In this document: piece after piece, positions 1 to 7,114 of the stretch
How the letters are laid out: every line of letters begins with the position of its first letter
How positions within the stretch are numbered: the first letter of the stretch is position 1
Origin: Caloranaerobacter sp050286925
GTDB taxonomy: Bacteria; Bacillota; Clostridia; Tissierellales; Thermohalobacteraceae
Reading direction: 5' to 3'
Length of the DNA stretch: 23,247 bases
Assembly: GCF_050286925.1 (NCBI RefSeq)
Contig: NZ_JBFWFX010000023.1
Coordinates: 1 to 23,247, forward strand
Notes under the pieces: generated by a model
Databases searched by the model: none
What the model was told of the DNA's origin: nothing
Seen by the model: only the letters and a program-made list of their open reading frames with translations
Program-made: the position numbers and the translations under genes

Positions 1-60
1 GCTCGAACCTGTGACCTCCTGCTTGTAAGGCAGATGCTCTCCCAGCTGAGCTACGCGCCC
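1..60 (-). tRNA. tRNA-Val (UAC), 3' end cut by window edge
   Basis: Read on the minus strand, the sequence begins GGGCGCGTAGCTCAGCTGGG at position 60 and has a clear D arm, an anticodon loop CTTACAA (anticodon UAC, valine) and the start of a T arm with GGTTCGAGC. About 16 bases of the 3' end, including the acceptor strand, lie outside the window. It is the third tRNA of a minus-strand cluster. Confidence 0.93.
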
Positions 61-65
61 AATTT

Positions 66-140
66 TGGTGACCCTACCGGGATTCGAACCCGGGTTACCG
101 CCGTGAAAGGGCGGTGTCTTAACCACTTGACCATAGGGCC
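66..140 (-). tRNA. tRNA-Glu (UUC)
   Basis: This is a complete 75-base tRNA on the minus strand. The acceptor strands GGCCCTA and TAGGGTC pair with one G-U type position, the anticodon loop is CTTTCAC (anticodon UUC, glutamate), the T loop is GTTCGAATC-like, and CCA is encoded. It sits 4 bases after tRNA-Lys and 5 bases before tRNA-Val in the direction of transcription. Confidence 0.96.
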
Positions 141-144
141 ACAA

Positions 145-220
145 TGGTGACCCATCCGCGACTCGAACGCGGGACACCCTGATTAAAAGTCAGGTGCTCT
201 ACCGACTGAGCTAATGGGTC
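145..220 (-). tRNA. tRNA-Lys (UUU)
   Basis: This is a complete 76-base minus-strand tRNA. Acceptor strands GACCCAT and ATGGGTC pair fully, the anticodon loop is CTTTTAA (anticodon UUU, lysine), the T loop is TTCGAGT and CCA is encoded. It is the first gene of the Lys-Glu-Val cluster, directly downstream of the promoter at 243-271. Confidence 0.96.
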
Positions 221-242
221 ATTTCGCAACTCACAGTTATAT

Positions 243-271
243 ATATTACAGGATAAGATATTATTTGTCAA
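243..271 (-). promoter_or_regulatory. Housekeeping-sigma promoter of the tRNA cluster
   Basis: On the minus strand there is a perfect -35 box TTGACA (271-266), a 17-base spacer and a near-consensus -10 box TAATAT (248-243). It fires leftwards into tRNA-Lys, whose 5' end is about 23 bases past the -10 box. Strong unregulated boxes are expected for a stable RNA operon. Confidence 0.8.
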
Positions 272-301
272 CACTTTTTTTAAAAATTTTTGTGTGGTTT
301 A

Positions 302-344
302 TTTTACCAAAATTCAACCCCTGATACTAAAGCATCAGGGGTTG
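302..344 (-). terminator. Rho-independent terminator after purA
   Basis: An 11-bp perfect stem (CAACCCCTGAT at 315-325 and ATCAGGGGTTG at 334-344) with an 8-base loop lies 6 bases past the purA stop codon. On the minus strand it is followed by AATTTTGGTAAAAT, an interrupted U-tract. It separates purA from the tRNA promoter. Confidence 0.75.
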
Positions 345-349
345 TTAAA

Positions 350-1636
350 TTAGAAAATATTCTCTCTTAATATAGTTGCATCCCTATTAGGTCCTATAGA
401 AACTAATTTTACTTTCACACCAGTAAGCTCTTCAATCTTAGAAATATACTTCTTTGCATTCTCAGGTAAATCATCAAATGTTCTTACATTTTTTATCTCT
501 TCTTCTTTCCATCCATCCAAGACTTCGTATATAGGTTTACATCTCTTTAGAGTTTCTAAACTTGAAGGGAAATCTTTAATTACTTTTCCATCAAGCTCAT
601 ATGCTGTACATATCTTTATTTTTTCAAAACCTCCTAATGTATCTAACTTAGTAATTGCAATAGAAGTCAATCCATTTATTCTAGCTGAATATCTAAGCAT
701 AACAGTATCTAGCCATCCACATCTTCTTGGTCTACCTGTTGTAGTTCCATATTCATGCCCTTTTTCTCTTATCATATCTCCAGTTTCATCAAATAATTCA
801 GTTGGAAACGGTCCTTTCCCTACTCTTGTAGTATAAGCTTTAACTACTCCTAAAACTTCATTTATACCAAAAAAGCTTATTCCAGTTCCAACAGTTACTC
901 CTCCAGAAATTGGATGAGATGAAGTAACATATGGATATGTTCCAAAATCTATATCTAAAAGCGTCCCTTGTGCTCCTTCAAATAGTATCTTTTTGCCATT
1001 TTCAATAGCTTCATTTAATAAAACAGATGTATCTACAACGTATTTTTTTATTTTTTCTAGGTAATCCATATATTCTGTTACAATACTATCTTCGTCAAGT
1101 CCTCTTTCACCATAAAGTTTCTCTATTATTTCATTTTTTTCTTTTATATTTCTTCTGAGCTTTTCCTCTAAAATATCTTTATAAAATATATCACACATTC
1201 TAATTCCATTTCTCTCAACTTTATCTCTATAACAAGGGCCTATCCCCTTAATTGTTGTTCCGATTTTACTTTTACCTCTTTTTTTCTCTTCAAGCTCATC
1301 TAGTTTAATGTGATAAGGGAATATAATATGTGCCCTATCACTTATTCTTAAATTATCAGTTTTTATACCTCTATCATTTAAGTATTTTATCTCTTCTAAC
1401 AATGATTTAGGATTTACAACAACTCCATTACCAATTACACACACTTTTTCCTCGTAAAAAATACCTGATGGTATCAAATGCAATTTGAACTGCTTTTCTC
1501 CTATTTCAACAGTATGCCCTGCATTATCTCCACCTTGATATCTAACAACTATATCAGCTTTCTCAGATAAAAAGTCTGTTATCTTTCCTTTACCTTCATC
1601 TCCCCATTGGGCGCCTAATATAACAAGTGTATTCAT
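350..1636 (-). CDS. purA: Adenylosuccinate synthetase
   Basis: PurA joins IMP and aspartate using GTP to give adenylosuccinate, the first committed step from IMP to AMP in the cytoplasm. The 428-residue length is standard. Visible motifs are the N-terminal GTP loop WGDEGKGK (residues 11-18) with the catalytic aspartate of GDEGKGK, NAGHT near residue 38, the IMP-binding segment GTTTGRPRRCGW near residue 300, and the C-terminal SIGPNRDATI. The ATG is preceded by AAAGGGG at an 8-base spacing, which overlaps the end of the upstream FAD-dehydrogenase gene 16 bases away, so the two genes are probably cotranscribed. A hairpin terminator follows at once. Nothing in the sequence suggests a purine riboswitch here. 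Confidence 0.98.
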   Translation of the reverse strand: MNTLVILGAQWGDEGKGKITDFLSEKADIVVRYQGGDNAGHTVEIGEKQFKLHLIPSGIFYEEKVCVIGNGVVVNPKSLLEEIKYLNDRGIKTDNLRISDRAHIIFPYHIKLDELEEKKRGKSKIGTTIKGIGPCYRDKVERNGIRMCDIFYKDILEEKLRRNIKEKNEIIEKLYGERGLDEDSIVTEYMDYLEKIKKYVVDTSVLLNEAIENGKKILFEGAQGTLLDIDFGTYPYVTSSHPISGGVTVGTGISFFGINEVLGVVKAYTTRVGKGPFPTELFDETGDMIREKGHEYGTTTGRPRRCGWLDTVMLRYSARINGLTSIAITKLDTLGGFEKIKICTAYELDGKVIKDFPSSLETLKRCKPIYEVLDGWKEEEIKNVRTFDDLPENAKKYISKIEELTGVKVKLVSIGPNRDATILRENIF

Positions 1637-1652
1637 TTAATCAACCCCTTTG

Positions 1653-3041
1653 TTATTTGTTTAACCTTCTTATTATTTCTCTTGCTACAACTACTCCTGC
1701 AACAGAAGCTTGTGCTAATCCTCTTGTAACTCCAGCACCATCTCCCGCAGCAAATAAATTATCTATTTCCGTTTCGAGATTATTTGTAAGCTTAACTCTT
1801 GAAGAATAAAATTTAACCTCAACACCATATAAAAGAGTATGTTTTGAAAATACTCCAGGAGCTATCTTATCCATAGCTTCTAGCATTTCTATTATACCTG
1901 TTAAATGCCTATACGGAAGTACTAAACTTAAATCGCCAGGAGTAGCATCTATTAATGTAGGCTGAACTAGACTTCTTCTTAATCTACTTTCTGTAGTTCT
2001 TCTACCATCTAACAAATCCCCTAATCTTTGTACTATTACTCCATCTCCTAACATATTAGCTAATGTTGCAATATACTTCCCATAAGCTATAGGAGATTTA
2101 AATGGCTCAGTAAATTCTTTAGAAACTAAAAGTGCAAAATTAGTATTTTCTGTTTTCCTTTCTGCATAACTATGTCCATTAACTGTCTTTATACCATCAT
2201 TATTTTCTACCACTACTTCACCATAAGGATTCATACAGAAAGTTCTTACTCTATCATCAAATGATTTTGTATAATAAATCAGCTTAGACTCATAAACAAC
2301 ATCGGTAATTTCCTCTAATACTACAGCTGGAACTTCTACTCTAACACCAATATCAACTGCATTATTTTTAAGGCTAAGTCCTAATCTTTCAGCTTCTTTT
2401 TTAAACCATTCAGAACCTTCTCTACCAGGCACTGCAACTACATAATCGCTAAAAAACTCTTCATCTTTAGTTACAACACCTGAAACTTTACCATCTTTAA
2501 CTAAGATTTTCTCAACAGGTGATAAATATTTTATTGTTATTCTATCCCTTAAGTACTCTTCCATTCTCTTTAGTATATTAAAACATCTTTCAGTACCTAA
2601 ATGCTTGACCTTTGCAGGTATAAGTTTCAAATCTGCAGCAGCTGCTTTCCTTTGAATTTCTCTTATTTTCTCGGTATTAGTACCATGTATTTTTTCTGTA
2701 GCACCAAATTTCAAATATATTCTATCAACATAATTTATAAGATCATCAAGTTCTTTTTTCGTCATATACTCATCTAAAACGCCGCCAAACTCTGAAGTAA
2801 GTGTCAATTTACCATCGCTAAAAGCACCTGCTCCTCCCCATCCATTAACTATAGAACAGGGTTTACACTGCACACATTTAACACCTTTTGTTTTTATTGG
2901 ACATATTCTACCTTCAATATTCCTTCCCTTTTCAAGTAACAGTATATCCATATTTTCGTCATGCTTTAATAATTCTAGTGCAGTAAAAATCCCAGCAGGT
3001 CCACCGCCAATAATTATAACATTGTAATTTTTCTTAGGCAT
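1653..3041 (-). CDS. COG2509-type FAD-dependent dehydrogenase
   Basis: This protein has an N-terminal Rossmann FAD-binding motif GGGPAG (about residues 12-17), then a cysteine cluster C-X8-C-X2-C-X2-C at about residues 47-62 next to a GWGGAGAFSDGK segment, and a C-terminal FAD-contact motif LFAAGDGAGVTRG. This is the pattern of the widespread but poorly characterised COG2509 flavoprotein family. The substrate is unknown. The four closely spaced cysteines could bind a metal or iron-sulfur cluster, which is inference. Two ATGs are possible. The one at 3047 lies only 2 bases after the AGAGAGG Shine-Dalgarno site, whereas the one at 3041 lies 8 bases after it, so 3041 is preferred (462 residues). 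It precedes purA by 16 bases, and the pairing looks operonic rather than functional. Confidence 0.85.
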   Translation of the reverse strand: MPKKNYNVIIIGGGPAGIFTALELLKHDENMDILLLEKGRNIEGRICPIKTKGVKCVQCKPCSIVNGWGGAGAFSDGKLTLTSEFGGVLDEYMTKKELDDLINYVDRIYLKFGATEKIHGTNTEKIREIQRKAAAADLKLIPAKVKHLGTERCFNILKRMEEYLRDRITIKYLSPVEKILVKDGKVSGVVTKDEEFFSDYVVAVPGREGSEWFKKEAERLGLSLKNNAVDIGVRVEVPAVVLEEITDVVYESKLIYYTKSFDDRVRTFCMNPYGEVVVENNDGIKTVNGHSYAERKTENTNFALLVSKEFTEPFKSPIAYGKYIATLANMLGDGVIVQRLGDLLDGRRTTESRLRRSLVQPTLIDATPGDLSLVLPYRHLTGIIEMLEAMDKIAPGVFSKHTLLYGVEVKFYSSRVKLTNNLETEIDNLFAAGDGAGVTRGLAQASVAGVVVAREIIRRLNK

Positions 3042-3102
3042 TTTCATTACCTCTCTTCTAAAATAATTTTCGTCATAATACGAATGACCCCTAACTATAT
3101 TA

Positions 3103-3759
3103 TCAAATCAATCTATTAAAGTCAATGAATTTCCGAATGTTATTTGTTGTATTATTTTTTAATGTTCGTTTTTTGTGATAGTCGTATTTACTTAACTTCA
3201 TTTTATAATAACAGCAATATAACTTTCCTTTTTTAAAAGCAAAACCATCAATCAAATCACTATGTCTTTCTTTTAATAAAACATTATATGTTTTTATATC
3301 TAGCTTTTTAAAATATTCCCCAGTTTTTCTAAAACCATTTTTTTCATAACATCTTATTGCTCTTTTATTAAATTTTGCAACACTAAGACATATAGTTTTC
3401 ATTTTAAGTTCGTTAAAAAAATAATCTAAAAAAATATTTAAAGCTTCAGTACCATAGCCTCGATTTACAAAATTAGCGCCTAAAGTTATTCCTAAAGTTG
3501 CCTGTTTCTTAAACTTTTTTATATTTCTAATTGTTAAGTATCCAATTGTGTCTCCATTTTCATTCAATATACTAAAAGATTTTCTATTTTTCTTGAATGT
3601 TCTATCTTTGTACCACTGTCTTATTTCTTCATCTTTTAATTCAGGGAAATTATAGTCGAAAAAAAGTGGTTCTTCATGTTTCCCCCAGTTTTGCATTGCA
3701 TATACATCCTCTAATTTCAAAGTTCTTATAGTAACTCTTTCCCCAGTAATTAGACACAT
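3103..3759 (-). CDS. GNAT-family N-acetyltransferase (RimJ/RimL-like)
   Basis: The first ~170 residues form a GNAT acetyltransferase fold. It has an N-terminal VTIRTLKLEDV strand-helix start, a central sheet with TIGYLTIRN, the acetyl-CoA pyrophosphate-binding loop NRGYGTEA, and a C-terminal NKRAIRCYEKNGFRKTGE segment typical of RimJ/RimL-type enzymes. The acceptor substrate cannot be read from the sequence. About 50 lysine-rich residues follow the domain, longer than usual. A GTG at 3771 opens the frame but sits against AGGAT; the ATG at 3759, with GGGTGAG about 5 bases upstream, is the better start (218 residues). It is flanked by a terminator of fprA on one side and a 61-base gap on the other, so it may be transcribed alone. 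Confidence 0.85.
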   Translation of the reverse strand: MCLITGERVTIRTLKLEDVYAMQNWGKHEEPLFFDYNFPELKDEEIRQWYKDRTFKKNRKSFSILNENGDTIGYLTIRNIKKFKKQATLGITLGANFVNRGYGTEALNIFLDYFFNELKMKTICLSVAKFNKRAIRCYEKNGFRKTGEYFKKLDIKTYNVLLKERHSDLIDGFAFKKGKLYCCYYKMKLSKYDYHKKRTLKNNTTNNIRKFIDFNRLI

Positions 3760-3843
3760 ATACTCACCCACATCCTAAAATTATCTACATTATATTATAT
3801 CACGGAATTAATTCCTTTATATTCCATACTTTCTACTTTTCAT

Positions 3844-3880
3844 ATAAAAAACACACCCAACTGATTGTTGTTGGATGTGC
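3844..3880 (-). terminator. Rho-independent terminator after fprA
   Basis: On the minus strand GCACATCCAAC (3880-3870) pairs with GTTGGGTGTG (3861-3852), giving a 10-bp stem that contains one U-G pair, and is followed by TTTTTT. The U-G pair forms only in the minus-strand RNA, which together with the U-tract fixes its direction. It lies 9 bases past the fprA stop codon. Confidence 0.85.
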
Positions 3881-3888
3881 TTTTAATA

Positions 3889-5097
3889 TTACTTATTATT
3901 TTCTAACAATTTTTCCCCAAACTCCTTACCAAACTCTACACATTTTTCAAGTGCTTTTTCATACGGCACAAAGTTTACTTTTAACCCTTCTTTAGCAATC
4001 TTTAATTTAAGATTTTTTAAATTTTCCTCTATAATTTTTACTGCTTCACCACTCCAACCATATGAACCAAATGCAGCTGCTAGTTTTCCTCTATTTGTTA
4101 TAGGATTAATTACGCTTAACAATTTATATATTGGTGGCAATATATTTTGATTTATAGTAGGAGAACCTATTAATATAGCTGTACTTTTAGATATCTTCTC
4201 TTCTAGTTCAAAACTATCCATCATTTCAATATCACATATTTCAACATCAATATCTCCCGCTTGTTTTATTCCCTCTGCAATTTTTTCAGCCATCTTACCA
4301 GTATTTCCATAAGCAGAAACATAAGCAATAAATACTCTATTTTTTTGAGGCTTTTTGTTTGCATCTTTAGCCCATTCTTCAGATAATTTAACATATTTTC
4401 TCCAGTTACTCCTTAATATCGGACCATGTCCTGGACAAATAACATCTATATCTAAACTCTTTATTTTGTCTATAGCCTTAAGCATATAATTACTAAAAGG
4501 TTTTAATATAACATCAAAATAATACTTAAAAGCATCATCAAAATCTCCAACTAAATCATCAAACATCCTACTGTCGCAATAATGACATCCAAAAGAATCA
4601 CAAGTAAATAATACTTTATCTTCTTCTAAATAAGTATACATACTATCTGGCCAGTGCAAAAAAGGTGCTGAAATAAATCTCAAAGTTTTATCTCCTAAGC
4701 TTAACGTATCCCCATCATTTACAATCATATATTTAAAGTCTATATCAACAATATGTTTTAAAAAATTAATAGCCGATTTAGAAGCAACAACAGTAGCGTT
4801 AGGAGCTATTCTTAATAAATGTCTTAAATTACCTGAATGATCTGGTTCTGTATGATTCAATATAATATAATCTATTTCTTCAGGATTCACAACAGTTTTT
4901 ATTTTCTCTAAATATTCATTTTTAAATTTTTCCTTAGTCGTTTCTATGATAGCTTTCTTTTCTGCATCTATAAAATAAGAATTATAAGTAGACCCATATT
5001 TTGTCTCCATAACAACATCAAATGTAACTAATCCAGGATCTAAAACACCAATCCATTTAATTTTATCTTTTATATCTAATATTTGCTTATTAACCAT
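3889..5097 (-). CDS. fprA: Flavodiiron protein (A-type flavoprotein, O2/NO reductase)
   Basis: This is a cytoplasmic enzyme that reduces O2 to water (and often NO to N2O) in strict anaerobes. The N-terminal metallo-beta-lactamase-like domain (residues 1-~250) carries the complete diiron ligand set H82-x-E84-x-D86-H87, H148, D167 and H224. The C-terminal flavodoxin domain starts near residue 255 with the FMN loop YVSAYGNTGKMA. Electron donors are not encoded next to it. The length (402 residues) matches class A proteins without a rubredoxin tail. The frame is open 14 codons further upstream, but the ATG at 5097 is preceded by AGGGGG at a 7-base spacing and is clearly the start. It has its own promoter-like boxes and terminator, so it is probably a single-gene unit that protects against oxygen. 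Confidence 0.95.
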   Translation of the reverse strand: MVNKQILDIKDKIKWIGVLDPGLVTFDVVMETKYGSTYNSYFIDAEKKAIIETTKEKFKNEYLEKIKTVVNPEEIDYIILNHTEPDHSGNLRHLLRIAPNATVVASKSAINFLKHIVDIDFKYMIVNDGDTLSLGDKTLRFISAPFLHWPDSMYTYLEEDKVLFTCDSFGCHYCDSRMFDDLVGDFDDAFKYYFDVILKPFSNYMLKAIDKIKSLDIDVICPGHGPILRSNWRKYVKLSEEWAKDANKKPQKNRVFIAYVSAYGNTGKMAEKIAEGIKQAGDIDVEICDIEMMDSFELEEKISKSTAILIGSPTINQNILPPIYKLLSVINPITNRGKLAAAFGSYGWSGEAVKIIEENLKNLKLKIAKEGLKVNFVPYEKALEKCVEFGKEFGEKLLENNK

Positions 5098-5147
5098 CAA
5101 AATACCCCCTAAATTTATTTCCAAGGTTAATTTACCCAAAATACCTT

Positions 5148-5177
5148 TTTATAAACAAATATTTATTATTAAATCAA
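5148..5177 (-). promoter_or_regulatory. Possible promoter of fprA
   Basis: On the minus strand, TTGATT (5177-5172) and TATAAA (5153-5148) are separated by 18 bases, about 50 bases upstream of the fprA start. It lies downstream of the dnaB terminator, so a separate promoter is expected here. The boxes are only moderately close to consensus in an AT-rich region. Confidence 0.4.
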
Positions 5178-5210
5178 GCCAAAACCTTTATTTTAAGACT
5201 ATATAGACAA

Positions 5211-5235
5211 TGAAAAACGAGGGTTTAAACCCTCG
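5211..5235 (-). terminator. Rho-independent terminator after dnaB
   Basis: CGAGGG (5218-5223) and CCCTCG (5230-5235) flank the palindromic centre TTTAAA, and on the minus strand the hairpin is followed by TTTTT. It lies 12 bases past the dnaB stop codon and ends the mazG-like/yybS/gdpP/rplI/dnaB unit. Confidence 0.85.
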
Positions 5236-5247
5236 CTATAAAATAAT

Positions 5248-6591
5248 TTATTGTCTATACTTCTCTAAATTCAAGAACTTAGTAAACTGTCCCATCCAAA
5301 CCAATTCAACTGTACCTGTAGGACCATTACGCTGCTTTGCTATTATTACCTCACCAATATTCTTTTTATCTGTATCTGGATGATAATATTCATCTCTATA
5401 CAAAAGCATTACTACATCTGCATCCTGCTCTATTGCACCAGATTCTCTTAAATCTGATAAAATAGGTCTATGATCGGATCTTAATTCAGGTGCACGAGAA
5501 AGCTGCGATAAAGCTACTACTGGGCAATCCATTTCCCTTGCTAATCCTTTTAACCCTCTCGATATAGCAGATATTTCCTGTTGCCTATTCTCAGCTTTAC
5601 CATCTCCCTGCATCAACTGCAAATAGTCAATAAGTATTAAATCTAATCCCCTTTCTATCTTTAATCTTCTACATTTTGCCTTCATTTCACTTAATGTAAT
5701 TCCAGGAGTATCATCAATATATATTTTAGCCTGAGATAAAGGCCCCATTGCTCTAACCAATCTCAACCACTCGTCCTCACTTAATTGTCCATTTCTAATT
5801 TTCTGTATTTCTACATGTGATTCGATACTTAACATACGCTGCACTAATTGCTCTTTTGACATCTCTAAACTAAATATAGCAACTGATGCATTACCTTTTA
5901 ATGCACTATTTAATGCAATATTTAATGCAAAAGCTGTTTTACCCATTGACGGCCTAGCAGCAACTAATATTAAGTCTGATTTCTGCAAACCAGATGTTTT
6001 ATTATCTATATCAATAAATCCAGTAGTTAAACCCGTTATGCCACCTTTATTTTCAAACATCTCTTCAATTTTATTAAGGCTGTCTAATAAAATATTTTTG
6101 ATAGGCGTAAACCCTTCATGACTTTTTCTTTGAGTAATATCAAATATTTTCTTTTCTGCCAACTCAATTATGCTACTTATTTCTTCATCCGCTTCATAAC
6201 CTTTTGCCATTATCTCATCAGAAGCCTTAATCAACTTTCTTAAAATAGACTTCTCTTCAACTATCTCGCAATAATGTTTTATATTAGCAGTAGTAGATAT
6301 ACCTTCTGATAAATCAGCCAAATAAGTCATTCCACCAATCGCTTCTAAAGTACCCCTTTTTTTCAATTCTTCAGATAAAGTTATCAAATCAACGGGTTCG
6401 TTTCTATCATTAAGCGCTAATATGGCTTCGTATATTTCCTTATGAGCTTCTTTATAAAAATCATCTGGTCTTAATATTTCAATAGCAGTAATTATTGAAT
6501 CTTTATCTAATATCATTGCTCCTAAAACAGACTGTTCAGCTTCAATACTATGTGGAGGTACTTTCCCAATAGTTTTTATATTATCAGTCAT
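5248..6591 (-). CDS. dnaB: Replicative DNA helicase DnaB
   Basis: DnaB is the hexameric 5'-3' helicase that unwinds DNA ahead of the replication fork and contacts primase and the loader. The N-terminal helical domain begins VPPHSIEAEQSVLGAMI (about residues 10-28). The RecA-like C-terminal domain has the Walker A motif ARPSMGKTA near residue 210, Walker B LILIDYLQLM near residue 325, and the terminal RNGPTGTVELVW segment typical of the family. The 447-residue length is normal and no intein is present. A GTG three codons upstream lies inside the Shine-Dalgarno GGAGGTGA; the ATG at 6591, 7 bases after GGAGG, is the real start. It is the last gene after rplI, separated by a strong hairpin. Confidence 0.98.
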   Translation of the reverse strand: MTDNIKTIGKVPPHSIEAEQSVLGAMILDKDSIITAIEILRPDDFYKEAHKEIYEAILALNDRNEPVDLITLSEELKKRGTLEAIGGMTYLADLSEGISTTANIKHYCEIVEEKSILRKLIKASDEIMAKGYEADEEISSIIELAEKKIFDITQRKSHEGFTPIKNILLDSLNKIEEMFENKGGITGLTTGFIDIDNKTSGLQKSDLILVAARPSMGKTAFALNIALNSALKGNASVAIFSLEMSKEQLVQRMLSIESHVEIQKIRNGQLSEDEWLRLVRAMGPLSQAKIYIDDTPGITLSEMKAKCRRLKIERGLDLILIDYLQLMQGDGKAENRQQEISAISRGLKGLAREMDCPVVALSQLSRAPELRSDHRPILSDLRESGAIEQDADVVMLLYRDEYYHPDTDKKNIGEVIIAKQRNGPTGTVELVWMGQFTKFLNLEKYRQ

Positions 6592-6616
6592 AAATATCAC
6601 CTCCCAATATGAATTA

Positions 6617-6652
6617 CAGCACTTTTTAAGGCAATTTCCTTAAAAAGTGCTG
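6617..6652 (-). promoter_or_regulatory. Perfect hairpin between rplI and dnaB
   Basis: A 15-bp perfect inverted repeat (6617-6631 and 6638-6652) with a 6-base loop fills the short rplI-dnaB gap. On the minus strand it is followed by TAATTCATATTGGG, which has no U-tract, and then by the dnaB Shine-Dalgarno site about 12 bases later. It could be a partial terminator, a processing site or an mRNA-stability element that sets the ratio of L9 to DnaB. Its role is inferred; the repeat itself is exact. Confidence 0.6.
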
Positions 6653-6667
6653 ACTATATGAAACACA

Positions 6668-7114
6668 CTAATTTTCAGATACCTCAACTTTAAGTTTTGC
6701 AACAACAGATGGATACACCTTAACATCAACGATAGTCGTTCCAAGAGTTTTTATATTATCTTCTAACATAATTTTCTTTTTATCAATCTTTATTTTATGC
6801 TGTTTATTTAATGCATTGGCAATATCTTTACTTGTAATAGAACCAAATAACTTGCCATTTACTCCAGCTTTACCTTGTATTTTAACAGTAATGCTAGATA
6901 TCTTTTCAGCTAGTTTTTTAGCTTTTTCTAATTCTTCTTTTTGTTTAATCTCTCTAGCCGCTTCCTGTTCTTTTAATACCTTCAAATTACCTTCTGTTGC
7001 TTCTTTAGCAATTCCTCTCGGCAAAAGGAAATTCCTCGCATAACCATCTTTTACATTAACAACACTACCTTTTTTACCAAGTCCCTTTACATCTTTTAAT
7101 AATATTACCTTCAT
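6668..7114 (-). CDS. rplI: 50S ribosomal protein L9
   Basis: L9 binds 23S rRNA near the L1 stalk base. The N-terminal domain is the family signature MKVILLKDVKGLGKKGSVVN followed by VKDGYARNFLLPRGIA (to about residue 36). A long charged linker helix rich in Lys and Glu follows (about 45-75), and then the C-terminal RNA-binding domain with GKLFGSITSKDIA. The 148-residue length is standard. The start ATG overlaps the gdpP stop codon (TAATG) and has GGAAGGTG upstream, so it is translationally coupled to gdpP. This order (yybS-gdpP-rplI-dnaB) is conserved across Firmicutes. Confidence 0.98.
   Translation of the reverse strand: MKVILLKDVKGLGKKGSVVNVKDGYARNFLLPRGIAKEATEGNLKVLKEQEAAREIKQKEELEKAKKLAEKISSITVKIQGKAGVNGKLFGSITSKDIANALNKQHKIKIDKKKIMLEDNIKTLGTTIVDVKVYPSVVAKLKVEVSEN

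Noticed and set aside
1627..1809. Plus-strand open frame opposite purA and the FAD dehydrogenase gene
   Set aside because: It lies antisense to two well-supported genes and has no ribosome binding site or family resemblance. Other open frames on the opposite strand of real genes were dismissed for the same reason.
6592..6600. GTG codons upstream of dnaB, and likewise of yybS, rpsF and the ECF gene, as translation starts
   Set aside because: In each case the GTG is part of the Shine-Dalgarno sequence itself (GGAGGTG or GGGTG), and a properly spaced ATG or TTG follows.
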